Source of the DNA: Rhodospirillaceae bacterium
GTDB lineage: Bacteria > Pseudomonadota > Alphaproteobacteria > SHVP01
Assembly: GCA_002722055.1 (NCBI GenBank)
Contig: PBKD01000012.1
Location: forward strand, 18,085-82,084
Reading direction: 5' to 3'
DNA length: 64,000 bases
Shown piece by piece: positions 40,970-52,600 of the stretch (the first letter of the stretch is position 1; each line of letters opens with the position of its first letter). The translations under genes were made by a program, and so were the position numbers. Below the pieces are notes generated by a model that made no database searches, was not told the DNA's origin, and saw nothing but the letters and a program-made list of their open reading frames with translations.

Positions 40970-42043
40970 ATGTCAAATAGCGCATTAAGATTAGTAGAGA
41001 AAGATAATATGGATAAAACAAAAGCTTTAGATTCAGCACTTACTCAGATCGAAAGGTCTTTTGGTAAGGGATCGATAATGAGACTTGGGCAAGAACAAAA
41101 TATTGAAGTAGAGAGTATACCTACTGGTTCTTTAGGTTTAGATATTGCTCTGGGTATTGGTGGGCTTCCAAAAGGAAGGATAATTGAGATTTATGGGCCA
41201 GAAAGTTCAGGAAAAACTACTTTGGCGCTTCATGTACTTGCTGAAGCTCAAAAAATTAACGGAACTTGTGCATTTGTAGATGCTGAACATGCATTAGATC
41301 CGGCTTATGCAAGAAAATTAGGATGTAATGTAGATGAATTGCTTATTTCTCAGCCTGATACTGGTGAACAAGCACTTGAAATAGCTGATACGTTAGTTCG
41401 TTCTGGTGCAATTGATGTTCTAGTTATTGACTCGGTTGCTGCATTAGTTCCAAGGGCGGAATTAGAAGGAGAAATGGGTGATTCACATATGGGTCTTCAA
41501 GCTAGGTTAATGAGCCAAGCATTGCGGAAACTAACATCCTCAATATCTAAATCTAATTGTATGGTTATTTTTATAAATCAAATAAGAATGAAAATAGGTG
41601 TAATGTTTGGCAATCCTGAAACTACCTCAGGAGGTAATGCACTAAAGTTTTATGCTTCAGTAAGGTTGGATATTAGAAGAATAGGTGCGATTAAAGATAA
41701 AGAAGATATTATTGGTAATCAAACAAGAGTTAAGGTTGTTAAAAATAAGGTTGCACCACCTTTTAAAGTTATTGAATTTGATATTATGTATGGCGAAGGT
41801 ATTTCAAAACTAGGTGAGCTTATAGATTTAGGAGTTAAAGCAAACGTAGTAGAAAAATCTGGTTCTTGGTATTCATACAAAGATCAGAGGATAGGACAAG
41901 GAAGAGAAAATGCAAAACAATTTCTCAGAGAAAATACAGAGGTTGCTTCTTCAATAGAAAGTGCAATTAGGGAGAATGCAGGACTTGTAGTAAGTGATGA
42001 AGTGGATTCATCTAGTCATAATTCAGATGAGCAAGAAGATTAA
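40970..42043 (+). CDS. recA: RecA recombinase
   Basis: This 357-residue protein has Walker [10 protein letters not shown], the [11 protein letters not shown] segment, Walker [12 protein letters not shown] and the conserved [28 protein letters not shown] region (within residues 196-224). It has a short acidic C-terminus. It catalyses strand exchange and LexA self-cleavage. GGAAGG precedes the ATG; a second Met (41012) is used in shorter homologues. It has an SOS-like box upstream and a strong terminator downstream. Confidence 0.98.
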   Translation: MSNSALRLVEKDNMDKTKALDSALTQIERSFGKGSIMRLGQEQNIEVESIPTGSLGLDIALGIGGLPKGRIIEIYGPESSGKTTLALHVLAEAQKINGTCAFVDAEHALDPAYARKLGCNVDELLISQPDTGEQALEIADTLVRSGAIDVLVIDSVAALVPRAELEGEMGDSHMGLQARLMSQALRKLTSSISKSNCMVIFINQIRMKIGVMFGNPETTSGGNALKFYASVRLDIRRIGAIKDKEDIIGNQTRVKVVKNKVAPPFKVIEFDIMYGEGISKLGELIDLGVKANVVEKSGSWYSYKDQRIGQGRENAKQFLRENTEVASSIESAIRENAGLVVSDEVDSSSHNSDEQED

Positions 42044-42070
42044 ATTTAAGTTAAGGAATTAAATATATAT

Positions 42071-42104
42071 AAAAAAGGCGCATTATAAGCGCCTTTTTTT
42101 TTTT
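42071..42104 (+). terminator. Rho-independent terminator of recA
   Basis: GGCGC (42077-42081), a 7-nt loop and GCGCC (42089-42093) form the stem. A run of 11 T follows and six A precede, so the stem can extend by A-T pairs. Confidence 0.95.
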
Positions 42105-42179
42105 AATAAAAAATAATTTAGCTTGTATAAAAAATCATTTTATGAGAGTTTTATAAATATTTGTTGTGAGAGAATTTTT

Positions 42180-44834
42180 ATGGTCAGCGTCAGAGATATA
42201 CGTTCTAAGTTTCTGGAATATTTTAATAAAAATGGGCATGAAATAGTTAATTCAAGCTCATTAGTACCTCAAAATGATCCATCTTTACTGTTTACTAATT
42301 CTGGAATGGTACAATTTAAAAATGTATTTACTGGTTCAGAAGTAAGAGAATATAATAGAGCTGTAACCACTCAAAAGTGTGTTAGAGCGGGAGGTAAACA
42401 TAATGATCTGGATAATGTCGGTTATACAACAAGACATCATACCTTCTTTGAGATGCTGGGTAATTTTTCTTTTGGTGATTATTTCAAGGATGAAGCTATT
42501 GAATTAGCATGGAATTTAATTACTAAGGAATATGATTTATCTAAAGAAAAATTATTGATAACAATTTTTGATGAAGACGATGAATCAGAAGATATTTGGA
42601 AAAAAATTTCAGGATTTGACGACTCAAAAATTATTAAAATTAAAAGTGATGATAATTTCTGGCGAATGGGTGAATTTGGTCCATGTGGACCATGTTCAGA
42701 GATTTTTTTTGATCATGGTGATAAAGTTTTTGGAGGACCACCTGGTTCTAAAGATGAGAATGGAGATAGGTTTGTAGAAATTTGGAATTTAGTTTTTATG
42801 CAATATGAGGAAAAGAATGATGGAAGGGTGTTATTGCCTAAACCATCAATAGATACAGGAATGGGTTTAGAGAGAATATCTGCTATTTTACAAGGGAAGA
42901 CAGATAATTATGAAATTGATTTAATTAAAAAAATTATTCTTAAAAGTTCAGAACTATCTAATTCACCTGTGAATAGAGATAAAAAAGTATCACATAGGGT
43001 TATAGCTGACCATCTAAGATCAACTTCATTTTTAATTGCTGACGGAGTAATGCCTTCAAACGAAGGAAGAGGCTATGTTTTAAGGCGTATAATGCGTAGA
43101 GCAATGAGACATGTTCATATTATTGGTGTTAAAGATCCATTTATTTACAAACTAGTACCTATTTTAGTTTCAGAGATGGGAGACATTTTTCCAGAATTGA
43201 AAAGAGCTGAAGATTCAATCAAAAAAATTATTAAGAAAGAGGAGCAACAATTTAACCTGACATTAGAAAGAGGACTGAACATCCTAGAAGATGAATTGAA
43301 TAATTTAAGTCAAGGAAATGTACTCCCAGGCGAAATAGCATTTAAGCTTTACGATACATATGGTTTTCCTCTAGATTTAACTCAAGACGCTCTTAAACCA
43401 AAAGGTTTAAAAGTTGATTTAGAATCATTTAATACTCACATGAAAAAGCAAAAGGAAGTAGCTAGAGCATCATGGAAAGGTTCAGGAGATAAAACTCATG
43501 AGGAAATATGGTTTAAAGTTAAAGATAAAATTGGTTCAACAATATTTTCTGGATATGAGGAAATTCAATCTGATGGAGAAGTACTAGCTATACTTATTGA
43601 TAGAAAAGAAAATAAAAAAGCTAGTGTAGGTGATAAAGTAGATTTGATTTTAAATAATACGCCATTCTATGGAGAATCAGGTGGTCAGATTGGTGATATT
43701 GGTGAAATAAAAACTAAAAATAATTGTGTTGTTGATGTAGAAGACACAATTAAGATTTTGGATAATTTATATATACATAAATGTATAATTAGGAATGGGG
43801 AATTGATATTAGGTGATATGGTAACTTCTTATGTTAATAAAAAGAGACGTTTAAATTTAGCAGCTAATCATTCAGCGACACATTTACTTCATTCTGCATT
43901 GAGAAAAGTTTTAGGTAGCCATGTAAATCAAAAAGGTTCATTAGTTACTGATGATAAATTAAGATTTGATATCAGTCATCCAAATCAAATTTCCTTTCAA
44001 GAAATAATTAAAATTGAAAATATCGTAAATCACGAGATAAGATCAAACCAGTTAGTAAATACTGATACTATGGATTATGATAAGGCATTTAAATCAGGTG
44101 CTTTAGCACTATTTGGAGAGAAATATAGTGATAAAGTTAGAGTTGTTACAATGGGAAATAAAAATTCTGATGGTGAATATTATTCTTCAGAATTATGTGG
44201 AGGAACCCATGTTACAAGAACTGGAGATATAGGTTTTTTTAAAATAATTAATGAAAGCTCCGTATCATCAGGTGTTAGAAGAATTGAAGCTTTGACAGGA
44301 GAAAAAGCAATTGTGGCAATCCAAAAAGATCAAAACATAATATTAGATATTTCAAATGAACTTAAAACCTCAAAGATAGGAATAAAAAGTAAAATATCGC
44401 ATATTATTAAACAAAAAAAAGAACTTGAAGATAAAATATCAAAATTAAAAATTGAGAAATTAAAAATTAATGATGACGAAAATGAATTTATAAGAAAAAT
44501 AAATAGTTTAAATTTCTATAATAGAAAATTAATAAATGTAAATTCAGGAGAAATTAGAAATATTGTTGATAATGCTAAAAAATTAATTCAATCTGGTGTT
44601 GTTTTAGTTTTTAATATCAATGAAGATAAAGTTTCTCTTGTAGTTGGTGTAACTAGTGATTTATCAAAAAAAATCAATGCAGTAGAAATAGCAAAGATTG
44701 CTTCTGCAAATGTTGGGGGCAAAGGTGGTGGTGGAAGATCAGATTTTGCCCAGGCTGGTGGTACACAAATAAACAAAATCGATGAAACAGTTATCTTAGT
44801 CGAAAAAGAAATATATAAAATAATTAATAGGTAA
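42180..44834 (+). CDS. alaS: Alanyl-tRNA synthetase
   Basis: This is an 884-residue enzyme. ATG 42180 is chosen because the conserved start VSVRDIRSKFLEYF begins there; the frame runs 57 bp further upstream without homology. Class II motif 1 lies in NSSSLVPQNDPSLLFTNSGM. The editing domain has HSATHLLH, with the matching CGGTH further on. The C-terminal region holds the glycine-rich GGKGGGGRSDFAQAGG. It charges tRNA-Ala and edits mischarged Ser/Gly. It is followed by a converging icd gene. Confidence 0.97.
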   Translation: MVSVRDIRSKFLEYFNKNGHEIVNSSSLVPQNDPSLLFTNSGMVQFKNVFTGSEVREYNRAVTTQKCVRAGGKHNDLDNVGYTTRHHTFFEMLGNFSFGDYFKDEAIELAWNLITKEYDLSKEKLLITIFDEDDESEDIWKKISGFDDSKIIKIKSDDNFWRMGEFGPCGPCSEIFFDHGDKVFGGPPGSKDENGDRFVEIWNLVFMQYEEKNDGRVLLPKPSIDTGMGLERISAILQGKTDNYEIDLIKKIILKSSELSNSPVNRDKKVSHRVIADHLRSTSFLIADGVMPSNEGRGYVLRRIMRRAMRHVHIIGVKDPFIYKLVPILVSEMGDIFPELKRAEDSIKKIIKKEEQQFNLTLERGLNILEDELNNLSQGNVLPGEIAFKLYDTYGFPLDLTQDALKPKGLKVDLESFNTHMKKQKEVARASWKGSGDKTHEEIWFKVKDKIGSTIFSGYEEIQSDGEVLAILIDRKENKKASVGDKVDLILNNTPFYGESGGQIGDIGEIKTKNNCVVDVEDTIKILDNLYIHKCIIRNGELILGDMVTSYVNKKRRLNLAANHSATHLLHSALRKVLGSHVNQKGSLVTDDKLRFDISHPNQISFQEIIKIENIVNHEIRSNQLVNTDTMDYDKAFKSGALALFGEKYSDKVRVVTMGNKNSDGEYYSSELCGGTHVTRTGDIGFFKIINESSVSSGVRRIEALTGEKAIVAIQKDQNIILDISNELKTSKIGIKSKISHIIKQKKELEDKISKLKIEKLKINDDENEFIRKINSLNFYNRKLINVNSGEIRNIVDNAKKLIQSGVVLVFNINEDKVSLVVGVTSDLSKKINAVEIAKIASANVGGKGGGGRSDFAQAGGTQINKIDETVILVEKEIYKIINR

Positions 44835-44873
44835 TATTATTTTTAATTATAAAGTTAATAATTTTTAAAAATA

Positions 44874-46088
44874 TTAAACCATTTCTTTTTTTAGATCGTT
44901 ATTAAGTTTATTAAGAAATTCTTTTGTTGTTAACCATTTTTGATTTGGGCCAACAAGTAAAGCAAGGTCTTTTGTCATATAACCTTTCTCAACCGTACTA
45001 ATACATACATTTTCAAGAGTATTAGAGAAATTTTCTAGTTCAATATTACTATCTTTTTTTGCTCTATGCATAAGCCCCCTTGTCCAAGCAAAAATTGATG
45101 CTATTGGGTTAGTTGAGGTCTCTTCACCTTTCTGATGCATGCGGTAATGCCTAGTAACAGTACCATGAGCTGCTTCTGCTTCAACAGTATCTCCATCAGG
45201 TGTCATCAAAACTGAGGTCATTAAACCCAATGAACCAAAACCTTGAGCTACTGTATCTGATTGAACATCTCCATCGTAATTTTTACAAGCCCATACAAAT
45301 TTACCATTCCATTTTAAAGCACATGCTACCATATCATCAATTAACCTATGTTCATATGTTATACCTAGATCTTGAAACTTATCTTTAAACTCACTTTCAT
45401 AAATTTCAGCAAATAAATCTTTAAATCTACCATCATATATTTTTAAAATTGTATTTTTCGTTGACATATATACTGGCCATTTTCTTAGCAGACCATAGTT
45501 CATACAAGCTCGAGCGAAACCTTTAATTGAATCATCTAGGTTATACATTGATAATGCAATTCCTGAACTAGGAAAATCAAAAACCTCTTTTTCGAAAGAG
45601 TGATCTTTATCTTCACCTTCAAAAATAATTTTAAGTTTTCCTTTGCCATTAACTTTTATATCAGTTGCTCTGTATTGATCACCAAATGCATGTCTGCCAA
45701 TAATTATTGGATCCGTCCACCCTGGAACAAGTCTAGGAATATTTTTACATATTATTGGTTCTCTAAATACTGTTCCACCCAAAATATTTCTTATTGTTCC
45801 ATTTGGTGAACGCCACATCTCCTTAAGTTTGAACTCTTCAACTCTATCTTCATCTGGTGTGATTGTTGCACATTTAATACCAACTCCTATTTTTTTAATG
45901 GCTTCTGCAGAGTCAATAGTAATTTGATCGTTAGTTTTATCTCTTGATTGAACTCCCAAATCAAAATATTTTATGTCTAAATCTAAATAGGGAAGTATCA
46001 ATTCTTCTTTGATGAACTTCCATATAATGCGTGTCATTTCATCACCGTCAAGCTCAACAACTGGATTTTTTACTCTGATTTTAGACAT
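44874..46088 (-). CDS. icd: Isocitrate dehydrogenase, NADP-dependent (eukaryote-like type)
   Basis: This 404-residue enzyme has [14 protein letters not shown] at the start, the substrate loop [19 protein letters not shown], and [13 protein letters not shown]. These mark the eukaryote-like NADP-IDH used by alphaproteobacteria rather than the E. coli type. It oxidises isocitrate to 2-oxoglutarate in the TCA cycle. It is a single gene, 34 bp from the LOG-family gene on the same strand and tail-to-tail with alaS. Confidence 0.97.
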   Translation of the reverse strand: MSKIRVKNPVVELDGDEMTRIIWKFIKEELILPYLDLDIKYFDLGVQSRDKTNDQITIDSAEAIKKIGVGIKCATITPDEDRVEEFKLKEMWRSPNGTIRNILGGTVFREPIICKNIPRLVPGWTDPIIIGRHAFGDQYRATDIKVNGKGKLKIIFEGEDKDHSFEKEVFDFPSSGIALSMYNLDDSIKGFARACMNYGLLRKWPVYMSTKNTILKIYDGRFKDLFAEIYESEFKDKFQDLGITYEHRLIDDMVACALKWNGKFVWACKNYDGDVQSDTVAQGFGSLGLMTSVLMTPDGDTVEAEAAHGTVTRHYRMHQKGEETSTNPIASIFAWTRGLMHRAKKDSNIELENFSNTLENVCISTVEKGYMTKDLALLVGPNQKWLTTKEFLNKLNNDLKKEMV

Positions 46089-46122
46089 TTATCTACCTTT
46101 TAAATATAGTTAAAAATTAAAA

Positions 46123-46665
46123 TTAATTGATTATAGAAACAATTTTTTCAACATTATCAATTATATTGAATAAACTACTCTTATTATTATAAGTAAACCT
46201 TTTATTATCAATTTCATCAAAAAAATTTAAAAGTTTACTCCAGTAATTATCAATATTTATTAAAACAATAGGTTTATTATGTATCCCTAGCTGTTTCCAT
46301 GATAATACCTCAGCAAATTCATCTAAAGTTCCTAGACCCCCTGGAAGACATATAAACATATCACTAAGATTATACATTCTCCTTTTCCTATTATGCATAT
46401 TTTCTTCAATATATACTTTAGTTAGGTTATCGTGAAGATTCTCTCTTTCTTTAAGAAATTGAGGTATAACACCAATTATATTAGCATTTTTTGAGATACA
46501 TACACCTGCTAAATCACCCATCATACCAGTGTTGCCTCCGCCATAAATTGTTGTTATATTATTTGATGACAAAATTGTAGCTAATTTTCTAGCCGATTTG
46601 CGATATTTTTCTTCAATATTATTGCTTGAGCTACAAAAAACACAAACTGATTTAATTTTTTTCAT
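46123..46665 (-). CDS. LOG-family protein (cytokinin riboside 5'-monophosphate phosphoribohydrolase-like)
   Basis: This 180-residue Rossmann-type protein has the family signature GGGNTGMMG (near residues 41-49) and PGGLGTLDEF (near 108-117). Members hydrolyse N6-modified AMP or related nucleotide monophosphates to base and ribose 5-phosphate. In bacteria they are often of unknown physiological role. It starts at ATG 46665 and may be cotranscribed with icd. Confidence 0.9.
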   Translation of the reverse strand: MKKIKSVCVFCSSSNNIEEKYRKSARKLATILSSNNITTIYGGGNTGMMGDLAGVCISKNANIIGVIPQFLKERENLHDNLTKVYIEENMHNRKRRMYNLSDMFICLPGGLGTLDEFAEVLSWKQLGIHNKPIVLINIDNYWSKLLNFFDEIDNKRFTYNNKSSLFNIIDNVEKIVSIIN

Positions 46666-46740
46666 GGACAGAAATTTTGTTTATTAAAATTTATTATTTA
46701 TAACATATTTATTTTAAAAGTGAATATTCTTTTTTAAAAC

Positions 46741-47622
46741 ATGTTTAGATTTACCTTAGATAAATACCCAAAATTTATTTTATATTTTTTGTTTATTTCT
46801 TTATCAATTTTTTTTCCTTCATTATGTTTCTCAGAAGATAAAAAAATTAAAGAAGGTGAATATATTTCAATATTAGCTGGATGTTATTCATGTCATACTG
46901 AAGAAAAATCTAATGAACCCTTTTCTGGTGGCAGGGCTATTATTACTAAATTTGGAGTTTTTTATTCTCCAAATATTACCCCAGATGTTAATACAGGTAT
47001 TGGTGATTGGACAGATGCTGATTTCATAAATGCTTTTAAAAAAGGTGTTTCTCCAAAAGGATTTCACTATCTTCCAGTATTTCCATATACCTCATATACT
47101 GGTATTAAAGAGAGTGATTTATTAAATTTAAAAAAATATCTTTTTTCAATAAAACCTATTAATAAAATTAATAAATCTCATGAGAATTTTTTTATTTTTA
47201 ATACTAATATAATAAAAATAATTTGGAAGAAACTATATTTCTCTGAGATATCATTTAATTTTAATGACAGTTATTCTAAAAGATGGAATAGAGGTAATTA
47301 TATAGTTAACCATCTAGCTCATTGTGGTGAATGCCATACCCCACGAAATTTATTTGGTGCAACAATTAAAAATAAATTTTTATCTGGATCTAATTCTAAT
47401 GGAATTGGAGAAAATAGTCCTAATATCACCGGTGATATTGGTATAGGAATAGGAGGTTGGTCTTCTGATGAGTTTACTAATTTTATGTTAAATGGAATTA
47501 AACCTGATTTTGATAATGTTCAAGGTTCTATGAATGAAGTTATTATACATAGTACTTCAAAATTCAGTTTTGAGGATATTATTTCAATTTACGAATATCT
47601 TAAATCTATTAAAATAAAATAA
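46741..47622 (+). CDS. Dihaem cytochrome c
   Basis: This 293-residue precursor has an N-terminal signal/anchor (residues about 11-30, YPKFILYFLFISLSIF region) and two CxxCH haem sites: CYSCH at 48-52 and CGECH at 195-199. The repeats of 'SPNITPDVNTGIGDWTDADF' type are those of the cytochrome subunit of membrane alcohol/aldehyde dehydrogenases. No dehydrogenase subunit is present in the window. It would carry electrons in the periplasm to a terminal oxidase; the donor is unknown. Confidence 0.88.
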   Translation: MFRFTLDKYPKFILYFLFISLSIFFPSLCFSEDKKIKEGEYISILAGCYSCHTEEKSNEPFSGGRAIITKFGVFYSPNITPDVNTGIGDWTDADFINAFKKGVSPKGFHYLPVFPYTSYTGIKESDLLNLKKYLFSIKPINKINKSHENFFIFNTNIIKIIWKKLYFSEISFNFNDSYSKRWNRGNYIVNHLAHCGECHTPRNLFGATIKNKFLSGSNSNGIGENSPNITGDIGIGIGGWSSDEFTNFMLNGIKPDFDNVQGSMNEVIIHSTSKFSFEDIISIYEYLKSIKIK

Positions 47623-47682
47623 TATACATTTTGATAAAATATTGTTATTATATATTTATGATGCTAATAAAAAGGTATTAAA

Positions 47683-48690
47683 GTGAAATATTTGATAATA
47701 TTTTTTATATTATCAGTTTTAGTTGCTGTAACTATATTTTCAAGTGTGAACCCTAATATTGTTGATACTGTCTATAGTATATTCTCAAAAAAAAATGATA
47801 ATGTTAATGTTATAGATAATATAAATAAAAACAGTGAATTAAGATCTGAGCCATCTAAAGATTTATTTCCGGAAGCTCCTAATGAAAAACCTAAGTTTGA
47901 TATAGTTAGAGTAACCAGTGAAGGTTCAAGCGTTATAGCTGGAACTGCACCTAAATCTTCAAGTATTAAAGTTTATCAAGATAACAAATTTATTGGAGAA
48001 ACAAAAGCAAATGAAAATGGTGAATGGGTATTAATTCCAAAAAATGAATTTAAAGAGGGGAATATAGAATTAACTATTGAAAGTATATTAGAAGATGGAA
48101 CTAAATTAAAATCTGATGAAATTGTTATTATTTCTATACCTAAGAAAGATAATAAAAAAGTAGAACCGATAGCAGTACTATCAAAAAAAAATACATTATC
48201 ACCTAGTAAGATACTCCAAAATCAAAATAGCATTGTTATAGATAATAAGAAGAATATAGTTATTGATATAATTGACTATGATGATGATGGTAATATAATA
48301 ATATCAGGTAGATCTTTACCTGACTTACAAATAAATATTTATTTAGATAAAAAAATTATTGATAAAGCTAATTCTGATGATTCAGGTATTTGGATTTCTA
48401 ATATAAAAAAACAGATTAATCCAGGAAACTATGAACTTACAGTAGAAGCAGTTAAGGATGGTAAAGCCATTGGATTAGCTACTACGCCTTTTACTAGAAT
48501 AGATAAAAAAGATTTAAAATTTATAAAAGATAATATAATTGTTCAACCAGGAAATAGTTTATGGAGAATTGCGAGAAGAGTTTATGGAAGTGGCTTCAGA
48601 TATACAATTATTTTTGAGGCTAATAAAAATATAATTGAAAACCCTGATCTAATATTTCCAGGTCAAGTTTTTAAATTACCCAAAAATTAG
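47683..48690 (+). CDS. LysM-domain protein with Ig-like modules
   Basis: This 335-residue protein has GTG start at 47683. A membrane anchor lies at residues about 3-20. Two Ig-like beta modules follow (RVTSEGSSVIAGTAPKSSSI, then VIDIIDYDDDGNIIISGRSL), and a C-terminal LysM domain (VQPGNSLWRIARRVYGSG, PGQVFKLPKN) binds peptidoglycan. The layout is common in alphaproteobacterial cell-envelope proteins of unknown role. Its stop overlaps the last bases of the converging SGNH-like gene. Confidence 0.82.
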   Translation: MKYLIIFFILSVLVAVTIFSSVNPNIVDTVYSIFSKKNDNVNVIDNINKNSELRSEPSKDLFPEAPNEKPKFDIVRVTSEGSSVIAGTAPKSSSIKVYQDNKFIGETKANENGEWVLIPKNEFKEGNIELTIESILEDGTKLKSDEIVIISIPKKDNKKVEPIAVLSKKNTLSPSKILQNQNSIVIDNKKNIVIDIIDYDDDGNIIISGRSLPDLQINIYLDKKIIDKANSDDSGIWISNIKKQINPGNYELTVEAVKDGKAIGLATTPFTRIDKKDLKFIKDNIIVQPGNSLWRIARRVYGSGFRYTIIFEANKNIIENPDLIFPGQVFKLPKN

Positions 48691-49595
48691 TTAAAAAATG
48701 TACTATTTTCTAGCTCTTGCATAAATTTATCAACACCATCTGAATTCAAATGATTAATATCGTAAAAATCATTTTTAGTTAAGCTATCAATTTCACTAAA
48801 GTCGAAAACATTAATATAAGGAAATAAATCTAGAAAAATTTTTTTATGTTTTTGGTTTTTAAAATCGTTTTTAAATATAGGTGAAATAACAATTTTTAAG
48901 TCAATATTATACTTTTTACAGAATGAAATAATATTTTTAAACGAATTTAAGTTATCTTCAAATATTCTTGAATGTCTAAAGCTTTTTGTTTTATAATTCT
49001 TTTCTATAACAGATTCTATTGCAAATTTAGTGTTTCCATATAACTTATTATTTAAACTTTTATTAATTATTTTGTATAAAAGCAAAATAGTATGAGATGA
49101 ATTAAATCTAAATAAATGAAAAATTTCACCAAATAAGAAATATTTAGGAAAGTATAAATTGATTAGTTCATCAATATAAAGGTTCTTTCCTTGAAAAGGT
49201 CTAAAGTTTAAAATAGCTTGTTCATCATTAAATAGGTTAGAAAATTCCATTATTACTATATCAGGTTTACCAACTAAATTATTAAAATTTTTTAAATTTA
49301 CTTCAGAAACTATAGTAGGGTTCCCTACATTACTTAAATTAATTACACTCCTATTATTAAATTTTTTTTCTAAAAAGTTAATATCAAAACTTCTATATGA
49401 TCTAGAATTTCCAATTATTATTATATTTCCCTCTAATTTTTTAGAATGAAGCATGGCTTGCTGGTTGCTACTAAAATTTATTAGACTACTAATAACTAAT
49501 GATAAAAATCTGTCACCAATAAAAAAAAGGGAAAAGATTATAATTATTATTAATATTTTTTTTTTATGATTATATAAAATCATATTTTCTTTCAA
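48687..49595 (-). CDS. Membrane-anchored SGNH-hydrolase-like protein
   Basis: This 302-residue protein has a transmembrane anchor near residues 12-36. Block I is IIGNSRSYRSFD (the Ser is the candidate nucleophile). A C-terminal DINHLNSDG could provide the Asp-His pair (DxxH) of SGNH hydrolases. This wording is typical of AlgJ/AlgX-like and other exopolysaccharide-modifying proteins. No polymerase or acyltransferase gene is adjacent. It probably acts in the periplasm; the substrate is unknown. It lies 18 bp after the RND permease gene and may share its transcript. Confidence 0.6.
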   Translation of the reverse strand: MKENMILYNHKKKILIIIIIFSLFFIGDRFLSLVISSLINFSSNQQAMLHSKKLEGNIIIIGNSRSYRSFDINFLEKKFNNRSVINLSNVGNPTIVSEVNLKNFNNLVGKPDIVIMEFSNLFNDEQAILNFRPFQGKNLYIDELINLYFPKYFLFGEIFHLFRFNSSHTILLLYKIINKSLNNKLYGNTKFAIESVIEKNYKTKSFRHSRIFEDNLNSFKNIISFCKKYNIDLKIVISPIFKNDFKNQKHKKIFLDLFPYINVFDFSEIDSLTKNDFYDINHLNSDGVDKFMQELENSTFFN

Positions 49596-49613
49596 TAAAT
49601 AGTATCGATTTAC

Positions 49614-52600
49614 TTAATTTTGAATATTAACTATTTTTCTATTTTTAGGAAAGATTTTATTTCGCGAAAATAAATTATTTGTTTTTATACCTAGAGCTAA
49701 CAATGATGGTGTAACAATTAAAGTTAAAAGTGTTGCGAATGCAAGGCCAAATGCTACTGCACTAGCAAGTAACACCCACCAATCAGTAGATGGTCCACCT
49801 AAAGTTATCTGTCTGGATGCAAAATCTATATTTACTCTTGTCACCATCGGTAATAAACCAATAATTGTAGTTATAGCTGTTAGTAAAACAGGTCTAAGCC
49901 TTTGAGCTCCGGTCCTTAGAATTGCCTCAGTTCCTTCTATACCTCTCTTAATAAGGATTTGGTATGTATCAATTAGTACAATATTGTTATTAACGACTAT
50001 ACCAGCTAATGTAATTATTCCAACTCCTGTCATTACTATACTAAATGGATGTCCCATAACTAGTAGACCAATTACAACACCTATAGTTGATAAAATTACA
50101 GCAGTTAGTATTAGTAAGGCATGATAAAAACTATTAAATTGGGTCACTAGAATTATAGCCATAATAAATAATGCTACTAAGAATGCTTTTGATAAGAAAT
50201 CTGCTGCAGCTTTTTGTTCTTCGTCTTGACCTCTAAAAGTTAGAAAAACATCATTTGGAAGGTCTATTGTTTTAAGTAAATTTTTGATTTCATTTACCTT
50301 GTCATCGGCAAGCACACCTGGTAGTACTTCTGACTCAATCTTAAGTATTCTATTTGTGTTGATTCTTGTGATATGTCCAAGCTTATTTTCCGGGGTTTTA
50401 TTTACAAAGTTTCCAATTGGTACTTGTCCATTAGATGTTAAAACTCTTAATTGATCTAGCATACTTACATTTCTATATTCTTCAGGAAACCTAACAAAAA
50501 TATCAACTTCTTCATCAGCGTCATCTGGTCTGTAACCTCCGACTCTTATTCCATTCGTAACGAGCTTAATTACATTGCCAACAGATACGATATCTGTGCT
50601 GAATCTTCCGGCTTCAGCTCTATCAACAGAAAGTCTCCATTCAATGCCAGGTATAGGCCTACTATCTTCTAAATCAATTAAGCCTGGGAGGTCTTTGAGA
50701 GAATTATTTATTAAATTAACAGATTTATTTAGAGAATCAAAACTTTCAGAGGCTAATTCTAATCGAATAGCTTTACCAGTGGGAGGGCCGGTTTCTGGTT
50801 CTCTAACTTCAACTTTAATTCCTGGGATATCTTTAGTTATATCTCTTATTTGCTGAAGAATTTTTTTACCTGATTGATTCCTATCTTTCCAGTCTTCAAA
50901 TTCAACAAATATTGAACCTATAGTATCGGCAGAGTCATTAGATCCAGGACTACTAGCGCCACTATTAGTATATGCACTATTTATACCTTCAATTTGTAAA
51001 ATTTTATTTTCTACATTCCTAATGATTTTATCTTTTTCATAAACTGATAGGTTTCCTCGTGCATGAACTATTACTCTTCCTGCATCTGGATCAACTTCTG
51101 GGAAAAAAATTACACCTTTACCAATATTGCCATATACAAACATTACAGAGATAAGAAGGAAAATGGATGCTAATAAAACTAATAGTGGTCTCTTAATACA
51201 CGCGTTGAGTATTTTAATATAAAGCCCCACAAAACCTGGTACAGAGAATATATCTCCGGTTTCAGTGGCCTTAATTTTTTTTATAGTTTTATCCGATAAA
51301 TTACTTGCTCGGCCAAAAAAAGAACCTAATGTAGGCATAAATATTAATGCCATAAGTAATGAACCGCAAAGTGTTGCTATCAAAGTAATTGGTAAATATT
51401 TCATGAATTCACCAACTATACCTGGCCAGAATAAAAGAGGTGTGAAAGCAGCAAGTGTAGTAGCAGTAGATGCTGTAATTGGCCATGCCATCCTTTTTGC
51501 TGCTTTTGCATAAGCTGTTTTTTTGTCATTACCTTCTGACATTCTTCTATCAGCAAACTCAGTAACAACTATAGCACCGTCAACAAGCATACCCACAGCT
51601 AAAATTAAGGCGAACATTACAACCATATTCATAGTAAGTCCAAGAATTGATAAAACAAGAATACCAAATAAAAATGAACCTGGAATTGCAATTCCAACTA
51701 AAAGACCTGAACGTAAACCCAGAATTCCAACTACAAGTACCATTACCAAAATTATTGCGCTAATTATATTATTTTGCAGATCATTTAACATAATTTTTAT
51801 AAAACGCATTTTATCTTGGCTATATGTTATTTCCACTGCGCCTGGCCAGTTTTCAGTTATAGTATTAACTAAATAACGTACCTTTGTATTATTTTCGATT
51901 ATATTTGTACCAACTCTTTTTGTAACTTCAATAGCAACTGCGTTTTTACCATTAAGTCTTGCAAAACTCTTCGGGTCTTTGAATGTTCTTCTTACTGTAG
52001 TAAGGTCTCTTAATGTAACAACGCCGTTTCCATCATTACTAACTTTAATTGGTAAATCTAAAACATCTTTTGCAGTTTCAAACAAACCAGGTACTTTTAC
52101 TGAAAATCTTCCCTGTCCAGTATCTAAAGCTCCTGCAGCAATTAATTTATTATTTAAATTAACGGTATTTAAAAGCTCCATTGGAGATATATTATAACTT
52201 TCAAGTTTTAGGGGCTCTACTATAACTTCAAGTACTTCTTCTCTATCTCCAACAATTCGTGCGTCCATAATTGATGGAATAGACTCAATTTTTTCTGCGA
52301 GGTCTCTGCTTAATTTGTATAAAGTTCTATCTGGAATATTTCCTGAAATTGTAACAACCATAACTGGGAAATCAGCCATTGTTATTTCTTGTACATGAGG
52401 TTCATCTGTATCATCTGGTAGTTCTCCCTTAGCTGCATCAACTTTTTCACGTACATCAATTAAGGCTTGATCTGGGTTAACTCCTGCATCAAATTCTAAA
52501 ACTACAGATGCATATCCTTCAGCTGCACTTGCTGTCATTTGTTTTATACCATCAATAGTTTTCAATTCCTTTTCCATTACTCTAACTAAAAGTTGTTCTG

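Noticed and set aside
44835..44873. Bidirectional terminator between alaS and icd (TTAATA/TATTAA)
   Set aside because: The pairing is only A-T and occurs by chance throughout the sequence.
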